A stretch of DNA of 64,000 bases from Lachnospiraceae bacterium (GCA_017483735.1 JAFUVF010000042.1:47171-111170), one strand, 5' to 3'; shown: positions 9,179-18,606, numbered from the stretch's first letter. Translations and numbers: made by a program. Notes: a model not told the origin generated them from the sequence alone.

Positions 9179-9219
9179 CCGGCAAGTCATATTTGAGCTG
9201 TTTTTGAGCGCTTTTTGTG

Positions 9220-9225
9220 TATAAT
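9220..9225 (+). promoter_or_regulatory. Possible -10 element of the prs transcript
   Basis: A consensus TATAAT lies in the 111-bp gap between the MATE gene and prs, 65 bases before the prs start. No good -35 box sits at 16-18 bp spacing (TTGAGC is 21 bp away), so only the -10 is proposed. Confidence 0.35.
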
Positions 9226-9289
9226 TTATATTTGGTAACAAAAACTACACTATATTGCTCGAACGGGCGTTTAGGGGAAGGAATGGGAA

Positions 9290-10396
9290 ATGACAGATAT
9301 TAAAGGCAAAAATGATTTGGGTATAATAGCGTTGGAATCGATAGCTCAAATAGGGGACAGGGTAAACAGGGTATTGTCTGAGTGGCGCGGAGGCGGAGAT
9401 TATCTGATTCCCGTATCCTGTCCACGCTTTGGAAGCGGCGAGGGTAAGGGAGTAATCGAAGAATCGGTCAGGGATAAGGATATTTACATTATGGTGGATG
9501 TGTGCAATAATTCTCTGACATATAAAATGGACGGAGCGCCCAACAGGATGTCCCCGGATGACCATTATCAGGATTTGAAGCGTATCATTGCGGCATGCAA
9601 CGGAGCTGCAGGGAGAATTACCGTAATTATGCCGTTTTTGTACGAAGGAAGACAGCACAGAAAGACCCAGAGGGAGTCACTTGACTGTGCGGTAATGCTA
9701 AGGGAGTTAGAGCAAATGGGGGTGCATAGCGTAATTACCTTTGATGCGCATGATGCACGCATGCAGAATGTTCTGCCCCTTAAGGGAATTGAGAATGTAT
9801 CGCCTGCGCTGCAGTTTACTCAGGCGCTTCTTGCCGAATACGAGGATATGAGGATTGACGGAGAGCATTTGATGTTTATTGCGCCGGACGAGGGCGCAAC
9901 AGAGAGAGTGGTTTTTCTCGCATCGCTTTTTGGCGTGAATATCGGAATGTTCTACAAGCGCAGGGATTATACAAGAATAGTGGATGGGATGAATCCCATT
10001 ATCGCACATGATTTCTGCGGCGGCTCCGTAAAAGGAAAGGATTGCATAGTGATTGACGATATGATATCCTCGGGAGGCAGTATAATAGATGTGGCGAAGA
10101 AGCTAAAGGAGATGGGAGCAGGCAGGGTTTTTGTCTTCTCCACATTCGGTCTGTTCACAAAGGGATTTGAAAAAATTGACTGTGCATATAAGGAGGGGCT
10201 TTTTGACCGTATTTTTACCACGGACCTCGTATACCAAAAGCCGGAGCTTTTGGAGAAGGACTGGTATTTTTCCGTCGGAATGAGCCGATATATAGCGGCT
10301 TTGATAGATACCTTAAGCAGGGGAGATTCTATCAAGGAGCTCACAAAACCTGCGGGCAGGATTAAGGAAGAGCTTGGAAGGTACAAAAAAGTGTAA
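9290..10396 (+). CDS. prs: Ribose-phosphate pyrophosphokinase, long variant
   Basis: 368 residues, about 50 more than the usual 315. The flexible-loop motif RQHRKTQRES (near residue 122) corresponds to the RQDRK...RE loop that binds ATP. IVIDDMISSGGSIID (near 253) is the PRPP/ribose-5-phosphate loop (usually DDMIDTAGT). It should transfer diphosphate from ATP to ribose 5-phosphate to make PRPP for the purine, pyrimidine and pyridine pathways, fitting the pyr and pur genes downstream. Start ATG 9290 has AGGGGAAGG just upstream. The altered loops and extra length place it outside the classical class I enzymes, so a second canonical prs elsewhere is possible. Next gene begins 31 bp later. Confidence 0.85.
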   Translation: MTDIKGKNDLGIIALESIAQIGDRVNRVLSEWRGGGDYLIPVSCPRFGSGEGKGVIEESVRDKDIYIMVDVCNNSLTYKMDGAPNRMSPDDHYQDLKRIIAACNGAAGRITVIMPFLYEGRQHRKTQRESLDCAVMLRELEQMGVHSVITFDAHDARMQNVLPLKGIENVSPALQFTQALLAEYEDMRIDGEHLMFIAPDEGATERVVFLASLFGVNIGMFYKRRDYTRIVDGMNPIIAHDFCGGSVKGKDCIVIDDMISSGGSIIDVAKKLKEMGAGRVFVFSTFGLFTKGFEKIDCAYKEGLFDRIFTTDLVYQKPELLEKDWYFSVGMSRYIAALIDTLSRGDSIKELTKPAGRIKEELGRYKKV

Positions 10397-10427
10397 GTAT
10401 ATAATTAACATAAAAGGGAGGATGAAA

Positions 10428-11489
10428 ATGAAACTTACAAAAAAACTATGTGGATTATTTACTGTCGGAGCGTTGGTTCTGGGGCTTGGCGCCTGCGGAG
10501 GGGATGCGTCGGGAGGAGGAAAAGACATATCCGTCGTAAACAGCGATGTATCTGGGAAGGTCGTCATATATACTTCGATGTATGAGGATATCATAGAGAA
10601 TATGGAGAAGCAGCTTGAAAAGGCGTTCCCGAATGTCGATGTGGAATTTTTCCAGGGAGGCTCGGGTACGATCCAGTCAAAAATCGCCGCAGAGATGGAT
10701 GCGGGAAAGCTTGGCTGCGATATCTTGATGGTGGCGGAGCCTTCGTATTCGCTGGAGCTTAAGGAGGCCGGAATACTTCATAAGTACGATTTTTCCGACA
10801 AGAGTAAGCTTGTGTTTGATTACGATCCCGAAGGCTATTGGTATCCTGTACGTGTCTGCAATATGGTGCTTGCATACAATCCTGATAAGTACGACAAATC
10901 CGAGGTGCCGCAGTCTATGAAGGCATTTGCCGAGGACAGGACGATGAAGGGAAAGCTTTCAATGAGTAATCCCCTGACATCGGGAACGGCGTATTCATCT
11001 GTCGTAGGACTGCTTGATAAATATGGGGAGGACTATATAAAGGCGCTCGGCGAGCAGGAAGTAGCGATAGAATCAGGCTCCGTGGCTCTGACAAAGCTGG
11101 AGACGGGCGAGTGCAGCGAGATTATGGTGTTGGAGGAGTCCGTGCTCAAAAAGAGAGAGGAAGAGAACTCGACGCTTGAAGTCATCTATCCCGAGGACGG
11201 CTCGATACCGGTGCCTTCGCCTATAATGATAGTGGATGATGAGTACAGCGCAAATGCAAACATAGAAGCGGCCGAGGCTGTTGAGGAGTATTTTCTTTCA
11301 AAGGAAGGACAGAAGATGATAGTGGACGGCTGGATGTATGCCGTGCGGACAGATGTGGAGGAAAAGCCCTATGACGGAATAGCGCTCACAGAGCTTTTGA
11401 AGAACACCATTCCGGTTGACTGGGAGAAGTGCTACAGACAGAGAGAGGAAATCCGCACTATGTTTGAAGAGTATGTGACGGTTCAATAG
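10428..11489 (+). CDS. ABC transporter substrate-binding lipoprotein (Fe3+/spermidine-putrescine type)
   Basis: ATG 10428 was chosen because GGGAGG lies six bases upstream and a signal peptide starts there: KLTKK, a hydrophobic run and the lipobox LGACG. The 353-residue protein then shows the type-II periplasmic-binding fold of the FbpA/AfuA/PotD group: VVIYTSMYEDIIENM after the linker, the GGSGTIQSKI segment, and a C-terminal FLSKEGQKMIVDGW. Known role of the family: capture of ferric iron or small organic ions outside the membrane and delivery to a permease. The next two genes are the matching permease and ATPase. The ligand (Fe3+, phosphonate or polyamine) cannot be fixed from sequence; conserved iron-binding tyrosines would need an alignment. 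Confidence 0.87.
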   Translation: MKLTKKLCGLFTVGALVLGLGACGGDASGGGKDISVVNSDVSGKVVIYTSMYEDIIENMEKQLEKAFPNVDVEFFQGGSGTIQSKIAAEMDAGKLGCDILMVAEPSYSLELKEAGILHKYDFSDKSKLVFDYDPEGYWYPVRVCNMVLAYNPDKYDKSEVPQSMKAFAEDRTMKGKLSMSNPLTSGTAYSSVVGLLDKYGEDYIKALGEQEVAIESGSVALTKLETGECSEIMVLEESVLKKREEENSTLEVIYPEDGSIPVPSPIMIVDDEYSANANIEAAEAVEEYFLSKEGQKMIVDGWMYAVRTDVEEKPYDGIALTELLKNTIPVDWEKCYRQREEIRTMFEEYVTVQ

Positions 11490-11496
11490 AGATAAT

Positions 11497-13191
11497 ATGT
11501 TGACGAAGCAAAAAAGTGAAAAATTCACACCGGATGTCAAATGGCTTTTCATATTGGGAATAGTGGCGTTTTTACTTGTGTTTCAGGTATTCCCGCTGCT
11601 GTATCTGGTGTTTAGAGCATTCTTTGGAGAGGGACATTTTTCTTTTGACAGCTTTAAGCGGATATATTCATATCCGCTTAATTGGCAATGTCTTAAGAAT
11701 ACTTTGATCACGTCCACATTTACAATGATATTCGGCGTATGCATTGCAATACCTCTCGCATGGCTTGTGGGGCGTACAAATCTCCACGGGCGCAGGTTTT
11801 TCAGGACGATTTTTGTCACGACTTACATGGTGCCGCCTTATGTGGGCGCAATGGCGTGGCTCAGACTTCTCAATCCGACGGTTGGCACGTTAAATGTCTT
11901 TTTGAAGAATCTGTTAGGACTTAAGAGTATGCCATTTAATATCTATTCCGTCGGCGGTCTGATATGGGTGCTCACTACATTTTACTATCCCTATGCTTTC
12001 ATTACCATATCACGGGCAATGGAGAATATGGATCCATCGCTTGAAGAATCGTCACGCATTTCAGGTGCGTCGCCCCTAAAGACCCTTTTTAATGTCACTC
12101 TTAAGCTTATGCTGCCATCCATTGTAGCGGCGGCATTGCTTGTGTTTGTGGCGGCGGCATCCTGCTATGGGATACCCTCGATAATAGGAGCACCTGGTAA
12201 GATTTATACGGTTACCACACGCATTGTGGACTATGTGTATGTAGGCTCCAAGGAGGGACTTTCCGATGCAACCTCCCTTGCGGTATTTTTGATGGCGCTT
12301 GCCTTTCTCATACTCTATATTTCAGAGTTTGCGGTGGGGAAAAGAGACTATATCACGGTTTCCGGCAAGTCCGTTCGTCCCGCCACAGTGGATTTGGGAA
12401 AATGGCGCATCCCACTGACAATTTTGGTTTCAATCTTTGCGTTTATCATAGTGGGTCTTCCGTTTGCAACGGTTTTTGCGACCTCATTTACCGTAAATAT
12501 GGGTAAATCAATTTTTGCCAAAGGAAATTTTACGTTGAAATATTGGGGGATAATCACTTCACGCCGCACGATAATCAAGTCGAGCCTAAACAGTGTTGCG
12601 GCTGCGGCGCTTGCGGCGACATTCGGGATTATAGTGTGTATTATTATGGCATATCTTCTTAAGCGCACCAGGGCACGGGGGAGGCAGATACCGGATTTTC
12701 TCATTACCGTGGGCTCGGGTACGCCGAGTGTGGTAATAGCGCTTGCGCTTATCATGACGATGTCCGGACGCTTCGGCATAAGCATATATAATACCATGGC
12801 GATAATGATTATTGCGTATATGATTAAATATATGCTGATGGGCATGCGCACGGTTGTCTCGGGTCTGTCACAGCTAAGCCTGGATTTGGAGGAGGCGGCG
12901 CAGATCTGCGGAGCAGGGTGGCTTAGGCGGCTAAAGGATGTGCTGCTTCCCCTTGTACTTCCGTCCGTGGTTGCAGGGTGGTTTTTGATTTTTATGCCGT
13001 GCTTTTATGAGCTTACAATGTCGAATCTCCTCTATTCCGACAAGACAAAGACGCTCGGCGTAGAGCTGTATTTGTACCAGACATATCACAGTCAGCAGAC
13101 TGCAGCCGCACTTGCGGGAGGAATACTTATCGTTGTAACGATATTGAATTTGGCGTTATACAAGCTGACTAAGGGAAAGTTTTCAATATAG
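11497..13191 (+). CDS. ABC transporter permease, two fused permease domains (FbpB type)
   Basis: 564 residues starting seven bases after the binding-protein stop. About twelve hydrophobic helices occur as two repeats of a binding-protein-dependent permease domain. Each half carries an EAA coupling loop: LEESSRISGASPLKTLFNV in the first, LEEAAQICGAGWLRRLKDV in the second, each followed by a proline-containing helix. The fused layout is typical of ferric-iron (FbpB/SfuB) and some phosphonate importers, whereas spermidine systems usually have two separate permeases. This favours the iron-type class. The protein forms the membrane channel with the ATPase encoded 11 bp downstream. Confidence 0.9.
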   Translation: MLTKQKSEKFTPDVKWLFILGIVAFLLVFQVFPLLYLVFRAFFGEGHFSFDSFKRIYSYPLNWQCLKNTLITSTFTMIFGVCIAIPLAWLVGRTNLHGRRFFRTIFVTTYMVPPYVGAMAWLRLLNPTVGTLNVFLKNLLGLKSMPFNIYSVGGLIWVLTTFYYPYAFITISRAMENMDPSLEESSRISGASPLKTLFNVTLKLMLPSIVAAALLVFVAAASCYGIPSIIGAPGKIYTVTTRIVDYVYVGSKEGLSDATSLAVFLMALAFLILYISEFAVGKRDYITVSGKSVRPATVDLGKWRIPLTILVSIFAFIIVGLPFATVFATSFTVNMGKSIFAKGNFTLKYWGIITSRRTIIKSSLNSVAAAALAATFGIIVCIIMAYLLKRTRARGRQIPDFLITVGSGTPSVVIALALIMTMSGRFGISIYNTMAIMIIAYMIKYMLMGMRTVVSGLSQLSLDLEEAAQICGAGWLRRLKDVLLPLVLPSVVAGWFLIFMPCFYELTMSNLLYSDKTKTLGVELYLYQTYHSQQTAAALAGGILIVVTILNLALYKLTKGKFSI

Positions 13192-13202
13192 GAGGAAAGT
13201 AA

Positions 13203-14093
13203 ATGTCCACAATCCGGATAGAGCATATAACGAAGAAATTCGGCGATAATGTCATAATCAGGGATTTTTGTGCGGAATTTGAGGACGGAAAGTTTATAAC
13301 GTTTTTGGGCGCTTCCGGCTGCGGTAAAACCACAATGTTAAGGATGCTTGCAGGCTTCGAGAAGCCGGATAGCGGTGAAATACATATCGGAGACAGACTC
13401 GTAAGCGGGGAGGGCGTTTTTGTGCCTCCCGAAAAGAGGGGAATCGGTATGGTATTTCAGTCCTATGCGGTATGGCCGCATTTGAACGTGTTTGACAATG
13501 TGGCGTATCCGCTTAAGCTTATGAAAATACCGAATGATGAGATACGAAAAAGGGTTATGGAGACACTTGATATCGTGCACATTGCGGAGTATGCAAAGCG
13601 CATGCCTTCGGAATTGTCCGGAGGGCAGCAGCAGAGAGTTGCGTTGGGGAGGGCGCTTGCCGCAGAGCCCAATTTGCTGCTTTTGGATGAACCCTTATCG
13701 AATCTTGATGCGAAGCTTAGAGAGGAGATGCGCTACGAGATAAAGGAGATACATAAGCGTCTCAAAATTACCGTTGTCTATGTGACGCATGACCAGAGCG
13801 AGGCGATGACCATGTCGGATGTCATATATGTGATAAACGAAGGTGCAATAGAGCAGGCAGGAAGTCCGGTTGAGATATACGGCAATCCTAAGCAGGGCTT
13901 TGTCTCGGAATTTTTGGGCAGGATAAATCTCCTTTCGGGGGAAGCCTGCGACGGCAAATTGAAGCTGTGCGATACGGAGAGCTCTATGGAGTGCGATGCG
14001 AGGTTTAGCGGAAAAACAATGGTTGCAATCCGTCCCGATGACATATATGCTATATCGGAGGATGGGAGATTTGTGCAGATATGCTCAAAATAA
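13203..14093 (+). CDS. ABC transporter ATP-binding protein (FbpC/PotA class)
   Basis: 296 residues with all nucleotide-binding motifs: Walker A GASGCGKTT, Q-loop QSYAVWPH, signature LSGGQQQR, Walker B LLLLDEPLSN and the switch His in VTHDQSEA. A reduced C-terminal regulatory (TOBE-like) region follows (residues ~235-296); relatives usually reach 340-360, so it is short. It powers import through the fused permease just upstream. GGAGG precedes the ATG. Its last 13 bases overlap the start of holA in another frame, implying translational coupling of two unrelated functions. Confidence 0.9.
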   Translation: MSTIRIEHITKKFGDNVIIRDFCAEFEDGKFITFLGASGCGKTTMLRMLAGFEKPDSGEIHIGDRLVSGEGVFVPPEKRGIGMVFQSYAVWPHLNVFDNVAYPLKLMKIPNDEIRKRVMETLDIVHIAEYAKRMPSELSGGQQQRVALGRALAAEPNLLLLDEPLSNLDAKLREEMRYEIKEIHKRLKITVVYVTHDQSEAMTMSDVIYVINEGAIEQAGSPVEIYGNPKQGFVSEFLGRINLLSGEACDGKLKLCDTESSMECDARFSGKTMVAIRPDDIYAISEDGRFVQICSK

Positions 14094-15067
14094 ACTCTGA
14101 TATAAAAAACAATAATCTGAAGCAGATGTATCTGATCTACGGCGATGAGCAGTATTTAAAGCGTCAATACACGAAAAAGCTAAAGGATGCCCTCGCCGGC
14201 AGTGATGAGATGAATGTGCATATCTATGACGGAAAGGATACGAAGGAAAAAACAGGGGAGATAATAGACCTTGCAGAGACTATGCCTTTTTTGGCGGAGA
14301 GGCGTGTGTTTCTCATAAGCAATTCAGGACTTTTCAAGGCAGGGGGAGATGCTCTCTCCGAGTATCTGAGCGAGGCAAACGGCACTGCGTTCTTTGTATT
14401 TACCGAGAGTGAGGTTGACAAGAGGACAAAGCTGTTTAAGACGGTATCCTCCAAGGGATACTCCGCAGAGTTTAAGCAGCCTGCAAAAAAGGATATAGAA
14501 AAGTGGCTCCTGCAAAAGATAAAAAAAGAGAATATGAATATCTCGGAGTCCACAATGAAGCTGTTTTTGGATTATACCGGCTCCGATATGGACAATATGG
14601 ATTCGGAGCTTGACAAGCTCATATGCTACTGCATGGGAAGGGAGATAATTACCTCTGAGGATGTGGAGGCAATATGTACAAGGGGGCTGTCGAGCCGCAT
14701 CTTTGAGATGATAGATTTTATGAGTACCGGAAAGACTACGGAAGCCCTTGCGCTCTACTACGACCTTCTGGCGCTCAAGGAGCCGGAGCAGAGAATCCGC
14801 TACAATATCGCAAGGCATATGAATCAGCTTTTGCTTGCAAAGGATATGAGGGTGCGGGGATATGACAACAAAAAGATATCCGAGGGCTCAGGGATTCCTG
14901 AATTTTATGTGGGAAAATATCTTGCGCAGGCATCAAAATTCAAGAGTGAGGACTTAAAGAGAGCCGTAAAAAATTGTGTAGAGGCGGATGAAGCCGTCAA
15001 AAACGGCAGAATATCCGACAGGCTCTCCGTGGAGCTTCTCATAGTTTCGGCATTATCGGACAAATAG
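14081..15067 (+). CDS. holA: DNA polymerase III delta subunit
   Basis: 328 residues. The N-terminal [19 protein letters not shown] is the typical delta-subunit opening, with an altered AAA+ fold as expected for delta. Domain III contains [18 protein letters not shown] and [28 protein letters not shown] ends the protein. It works in the clamp loader, opening the beta clamp. The ATG at 14081 lies inside the end of the ABC ATPase gene. Intergenic space downstream carries an independent promoter for mscL, so holA likely ends the long prs-ABC run. Confidence 0.92.
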   Translation: MLKINSDIKNNNLKQMYLIYGDEQYLKRQYTKKLKDALAGSDEMNVHIYDGKDTKEKTGEIIDLAETMPFLAERRVFLISNSGLFKAGGDALSEYLSEANGTAFFVFTESEVDKRTKLFKTVSSKGYSAEFKQPAKKDIEKWLLQKIKKENMNISESTMKLFLDYTGSDMDNMDSELDKLICYCMGREIITSEDVEAICTRGLSSRIFEMIDFMSTGKTTEALALYYDLLALKEPEQRIRYNIARHMNQLLLAKDMRVRGYDNKKISEGSGIPEFYVGKYLAQASKFKSEDLKRAVKNCVEADEAVKNGRISDRLSVELLIVSALSDK

Positions 15068-15070
15068 ATA

Positions 15071-15099
15071 TTGTATTTTTGCTTTTCTTGTGCTACTAT
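15071..15099 (+). promoter_or_regulatory. Sigma-A promoter of mscL
   Basis: TTGTAT (15071-15076), a 17-bp spacer and TACTAT (15094-15099) lie four bases after the holA stop and 36 bases before the mscL start. Spacing is ideal and the match is 4/6 and 5/6. Confidence 0.55.
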
Positions 15100-15134
15100 A
15101 TATTGCGAAATATTTAATACAAATGGAGGTCATT

Positions 15135-15611
15135 ATGGAGGACAAAAAGAGCGTAGTAGCCGAATTTAAAGAGTTTATAATGAGAGGAAATGTCATGGAT
15201 CTGGCAGTCGGTGTCATCATCGGCGGAGCCTTTCAGGCAATCATAAACTCCCTTGTAAACGATATCATTATGCCTGTCATTACAGTGATAACTGGCGGAA
15301 TCGATTTTACAAACTGGTTCATATCTTTAGACGGAACAAAGTATTCCTCCCTTGCTGCGGCGCAGGAGGCAGGAGCATCCACTCTTAACTATGGTGTGTT
15401 CATCACTGCGGTTATAAACTTCCTTTTGATGGCGACAGTTATATTCTGCATCATAAAGGCTATGAACAAGGCGGCGGCAAAGGCAGCGGCGCTTAAGAAG
15501 GAGGAGAAGAAGATAGAGGCTCCCACCACAAAGAAGTGCAAGTTCTGTAAGTCGGAAATCGACATTGAGGCCACGAGATGTCCCCACTGCACATCACAGA
15601 TTATTGAGTAA
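15135..15611 (+). CDS. mscL: Large-conductance mechanosensitive channel with C-terminal zinc ribbon
   Basis: ATG 15135 follows GGAGGT; an in-frame ATG at 15123 lacks a ribosome binding site. The 158-residue product opens with the amphipathic N-terminus [21 protein letters not shown], where the signature [10 protein letters not shown] leads into TM1. A periplasmic loop and TM2 ([18 protein letters not shown]) follow, then an Ala/Lys-rich cytoplasmic bundle. It acts as an emergency osmotic release valve. Unusual is the tail: [18 protein letters not shown], a four-cysteine zinc-ribbon knuckle replacing the usual short bundle end, about 20 residues longer than in E. coli MscL. Confidence 0.95.
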   Translation: MEDKKSVVAEFKEFIMRGNVMDLAVGVIIGGAFQAIINSLVNDIIMPVITVITGGIDFTNWFISLDGTKYSSLAAAQEAGASTLNYGVFITAVINFLLMATVIFCIIKAMNKAAAKAAALKKEEKKIEAPTTKKCKFCKSEIDIEATRCPHCTSQIIE

Positions 15612-15621
15612 CGAATACTAT

Positions 15622-16674
15622 ATGACAGGATTTAAAGCAAAGCAGCCGGTCATTGTGGCGATGCTCGCACTTGCGGGTATGCTACTTGCCGGCTGCGGCA
15701 GTAATGTGAATAAGACAAAGGAAGCCTACACAGCCGTGGAGGCTCTGGATTACAATACCGCACTTTCGCTGTTTGATGAGGCGGAGAGTGAGGGCGAGAA
15801 CATACGCCTCATCAACAGGGGCAGAGGCATCGCATATCTCGGGCTAACAAAATATGACGATGCCGTAAGCTGTTTTGAGAGCGTGCTTAAGAGCGGTAAC
15901 GGGTTTGTGACAGGCTTTGATGTGGATACCGCCTTCTATATGGCGACTGCCTATATGAAGGACAAGCAGTACGACAAGGCGGCAGAGGTTTATAATGCTA
16001 TAGCGGACATCAAAAGCGATTCTGCGGATGCATTGCTGCTGCGGGGAACCGCAATGTTGGCCGGAGGGGACTATACCTCGGCAAAGGCGGACTTTGACAC
16101 CGTCATAAATATGGACAAAAGGAATTATGACCGCATCATAGATATCTGCCAGATACTTGATTACTACGGGTATGGAAGCCCGGCAAACGAATATCTGCAT
16201 GCTGCCATGGACGCCGACAACGGTTCAATGCAGGCTTATGACAAGGGACGCATTTATTATTACCTTGGCGATTACCAGCAGGCGGCGCTTCTCTTTGAGC
16301 AGAACAGGGACAAGGGCGGCGCAGCAAACGCAATATATCTGGGAAAGGCATACGAAGCCATCGGCGAGTACAATTATGCCACAAATGTATACAGCAGCTA
16401 TCTCGCAAAGAGCGGGGATGACGCAGCGGTCTACAATCAGCTGGGGCTGTGCAATATGCTGAAAAACGATTATGAGGCGGCTCTCGCAGCCTTCCAGTCG
16501 GGAATGGCGATCGAGAACAGCGGGCTGACCCAGACGCTTATGTACAACGAGATAGTGGCATACGAGTATCTCGGGGATTTCGACAAGGCAAAGGTACTTA
16601 TGAGGACATATATAAGCTCCTATCCTGACGATGAAACCGCAAAGAGGGAGAATGATTTCCTGTCAACGAGGTAG
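15622..16674 (+). CDS. TPR-repeat lipoprotein
   Basis: 350 residues from ATG 15622, chosen because a signal peptide with lipobox LLAGC (Cys ~24) starts there; the ribosome binding site is poor. The remainder is a run of tetratricopeptide repeats. Recognisable helices include ALSLFDEAESEGENIRLINR, GLTKYDDAVSCFESVL, YMKDKQYDKAAEVYNAI and MLAGGDYTSAKADFDTVI. There are seven or eight repeats to the end. TPR lipoproteins scaffold protein-protein contacts on the outer face of the membrane; the partner is unknown. It lies 10 bases after mscL and converges with an XRE regulator, overlapping its 3' end by 12 bases. Confidence 0.85.
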   Translation: MTGFKAKQPVIVAMLALAGMLLAGCGSNVNKTKEAYTAVEALDYNTALSLFDEAESEGENIRLINRGRGIAYLGLTKYDDAVSCFESVLKSGNGFVTGFDVDTAFYMATAYMKDKQYDKAAEVYNAIADIKSDSADALLLRGTAMLAGGDYTSAKADFDTVINMDKRNYDRIIDICQILDYYGYGSPANEYLHAAMDADNGSMQAYDKGRIYYYLGDYQQAALLFEQNRDKGGAANAIYLGKAYEAIGEYNYATNVYSSYLAKSGDDAAVYNQLGLCNMLKNDYEAALAAFQSGMAIENSGLTQTLMYNEIVAYEYLGDFDKAKVLMRTYISSYPDDETAKRENDFLSTR

Positions 16675-17037
16675 CTCGCTCTGCCTGCACTCGGGAAACT
16701 GGGTATAGGGAAGAAGCCTAAGATATCTTAAGAGCATCTTCCTTGATCTCGGGGTTAGCTTTTCTGTCAGATCCAAAAGCTGCAGCAGGGTGGTGTCATC
16801 AGTAAAACGGCTGTTTAAAAGACTCTCCGGATTAAAGCGGTCTGTGTGACCGGTAAGATAATCGAGAGATACGCCGAAAAAATCGGCAATCTTGCAGAGA
16901 GTTTTGAGATCGGGAATACGCTTTCCGTTCTCGTACATAGATAGTGTGCTGACGGAGAAATCCAGCAAATAAGCCAGTTCTCTCTGCCTGAAATTATTTT
17001 TTTCGCGTAGTTCACGCAAGGTTTGACCAAAATTCAT
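16663..17037 (-). CDS. XRE-family HTH transcriptional regulator
   Basis: 124 residues on the - strand with AGGAGGC just upstream of the start (17041-17047). Residues ~5-60 form a Cro/C1-type helix-turn-helix: LRELREKNNFRQRELAYLL, SVSTLSMYENGKRIPDLKTL, CKIADFFGVSLDYLTG. The C-terminal half is a helical segment (TTLLQLLDLTEKLTPRSRK) of unknown role. It points away from pyrF; their starts are 145 bp apart in an AT-rich gap, so autoregulation or control of pyrF is possible. Its 3' end overlaps the TPR lipoprotein gene tail to tail. Confidence 0.9.
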   Translation of the reverse strand: MNFGQTLRELREKNNFRQRELAYLLDFSVSTLSMYENGKRIPDLKTLCKIADFFGVSLDYLTGHTDRFNPESLLNSRFTDDTTLLQLLDLTEKLTPRSRKMLLRYLRLLPYTQFPECRQSELPR

Positions 17038-17182
17038 AATGCCTCCTTTATAAGATTTTTGGTTGCATTGTTATAATAAGGATAAAAGCAAGTGTAGTGT
17101 TGAAAACTTCACAAGATGTGTTGATAAAAATAAAATTGTTTACAAAATGTGAAATATGGATGGCGAAAAAGGAGATGAATCC

Positions 17183-18109
17183 ATGATAGATGTACTGATA
17201 GAAAAGATAAAAAAGACAAAGGCACCTATAGTGGTGGGGCTTGACCCGATGCTTGGCTACGTGCCGGAGCACATAAAGGACAAAGTATACAGGGAAAGGG
17301 GAGAGACCCTCGAAGGTGCCGGGGAGGCAATCTGGCAGTTCAACAAGGGTATTATAGATGCGGTGTATGACCTTATACCTGCGGTAAAACTTCAGATCGC
17401 CATGTATGAGCAGTTCGGAATCCCCGGACTTATTGCTTTCAAAAGGACGGTGGATTATTGCAGGGAAAAAGGTCTTGTGGTAATAGGCGATGTAAAGAGG
17501 GGGGATATAGGCTCCACCTCGGAGGCTTATGCCGTAGGGCATCTTGGCAGGGTAAAGGTCGGAGAAAACGAATATGCCGGCTTTGATGAGGATTTTGCCA
17601 CGGTAAATCCATATCTTGGCACTGACGGAATAAAGCCCTTCGTAAAGGTGTGCGACGAGAGAAACAAGGGGATATTCGTGCTGGTAAAGACCTCCAACCC
17701 TTCAAGCGGAGAATTTCAGGACAGACTGATTGACGGGCGTCCACTCTATGAATGGATGGGCGAAAAGGTTTCCGAATGGGGAAGGGACAGTCTGGGAGAT
17801 GGCGGCTACAGCAGGGTCGGAGCGGTTGTCGGAGCCACATATCCCGAGCAGGGAAAGATTTTAAGAAAGCTTATGCCAAGGACATATATTCTGGTGCCGG
17901 GATACGGCGCTCAGGGAGGAAAGGGAGCAGATCTGGTTCACTTCTTTAATAATGACGGACTTGGTGCTATAATAAATTCATCGAGAGGTATAATTGCAGC
18001 ATACAAACAGGAGGCATATGCAAAGTACGGAGACAAGGGCTATGCTGACGCATCAAGAGCTGCGGTCATTGCAATGATAGAGGATATTGATACGGCGCTG
18101 CCACATTGA
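17183..18109 (+). CDS. pyrF: Orotidine 5'-phosphate decarboxylase (long, class 2 type)
   Basis: ATG 17183 was selected because GGAGATG sits eight bases upstream; the product is 308 residues. PIVVGLDPML near the N-terminus, DVKRGDIGSTSEAYA (the Asp-Lys-Asp catalytic network) and VGATYPEQ and LVPGYGAQGG (phosphate loop) identify the enzyme. The length marks the longer subfamily rather than the ~240-residue Bacillus form. It makes UMP from OMP, the last step of de novo pyrimidine synthesis. Two genes downstream lies pyrE, which makes its substrate. An extended -10 (TGTTATAAT, 17069-17077) about 105 bases upstream may be its promoter. Confidence 0.94.
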   Translation: MIDVLIEKIKKTKAPIVVGLDPMLGYVPEHIKDKVYRERGETLEGAGEAIWQFNKGIIDAVYDLIPAVKLQIAMYEQFGIPGLIAFKRTVDYCREKGLVVIGDVKRGDIGSTSEAYAVGHLGRVKVGENEYAGFDEDFATVNPYLGTDGIKPFVKVCDERNKGIFVLVKTSNPSSGEFQDRLIDGRPLYEWMGEKVSEWGRDSLGDGGYSRVGAVVGATYPEQGKILRKLMPRTYILVPGYGAQGGKGADLVHFFNNDGLGAIINSSRGIIAAYKQEAYAKYGDKGYADASRAAVIAMIEDIDTALPH

Positions 18110-18168
18110 GGCGTCGGACTGACTTTTTTGATGTAGGGGTCTGGGAGAAGTGATTAAGGAGGAACATT

Positions 18169-18558
18169 ATGTCTGAACCTGATATGTCGAAGCTAATATA
18201 CGAAAAGAAGCCGACCTTTTGTTCCAAATGCGGAAGACCTCTGACCTTCAGAGGCAGAGGGGCTTATGAGTGCGAACATTGCGGATTTATGGAGTATGAT
18301 GATTTCGGAAAGATAGACCAGTATTTGGAAAAGAACGGTCCCAGTCCCGCACATGAGATAAGCAGGGGAACGGGAGTCCCCACGGCAAGAGTGCGTGAAC
18401 TTCTCGTTGAGGGAAGGCTTGAAGCCAGAGCAGGGCAGGAGGGGCTTTTGGATTCCGATTTAGGCCCTAAGAATGAAAGCATAAAGTCTCATCAAAAGGG
18501 AACCTATATGGAAAATAAGCATAAGGAACAGGAGAGGATGCGTTTTTTGGATAATTGA
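18169..18558 (+). CDS. Zinc-ribbon plus winged-helix-like small protein, unknown function
   Basis: 129 residues behind AAGGAGG. Residues ~17-40 form a zinc ribbon (CSKCG...CEHCG). About residues 48-90 resemble a helix-turn-helix: GKIDQYLEKNGPSPAHEI, then TGVPTARVRELLVEGRLEA. The tail (~95-129) is charged and probably disordered. The combination resembles small DNA- or RNA-binding proteins such as YvyF-like regulators, but no family is assigned. It lies between pyrF and pyrE, 59 bp after one and 48 bp before the other, so it should be co-expressed with pyrimidine synthesis. Confidence 0.7.
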   Translation: MSEPDMSKLIYEKKPTFCSKCGRPLTFRGRGAYECEHCGFMEYDDFGKIDQYLEKNGPSPAHEISRGTGVPTARVRELLVEGRLEARAGQEGLLDSDLGPKNESIKSHQKGTYMENKHKEQERMRFLDN

Positions 18559-18606
18559 AAAAGCATCGATATTGTGTTAAGCTTCTCTTAAAGAAAGGGG
18601 ACTGAT

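Noticed and set aside
17085..17160. TGTTGA-type repeats between the XRE gene and pyrF as operators
   Set aside because: Two loosely similar copies only, with imperfect symmetry in very AT-rich DNA; not distinguishable from chance.
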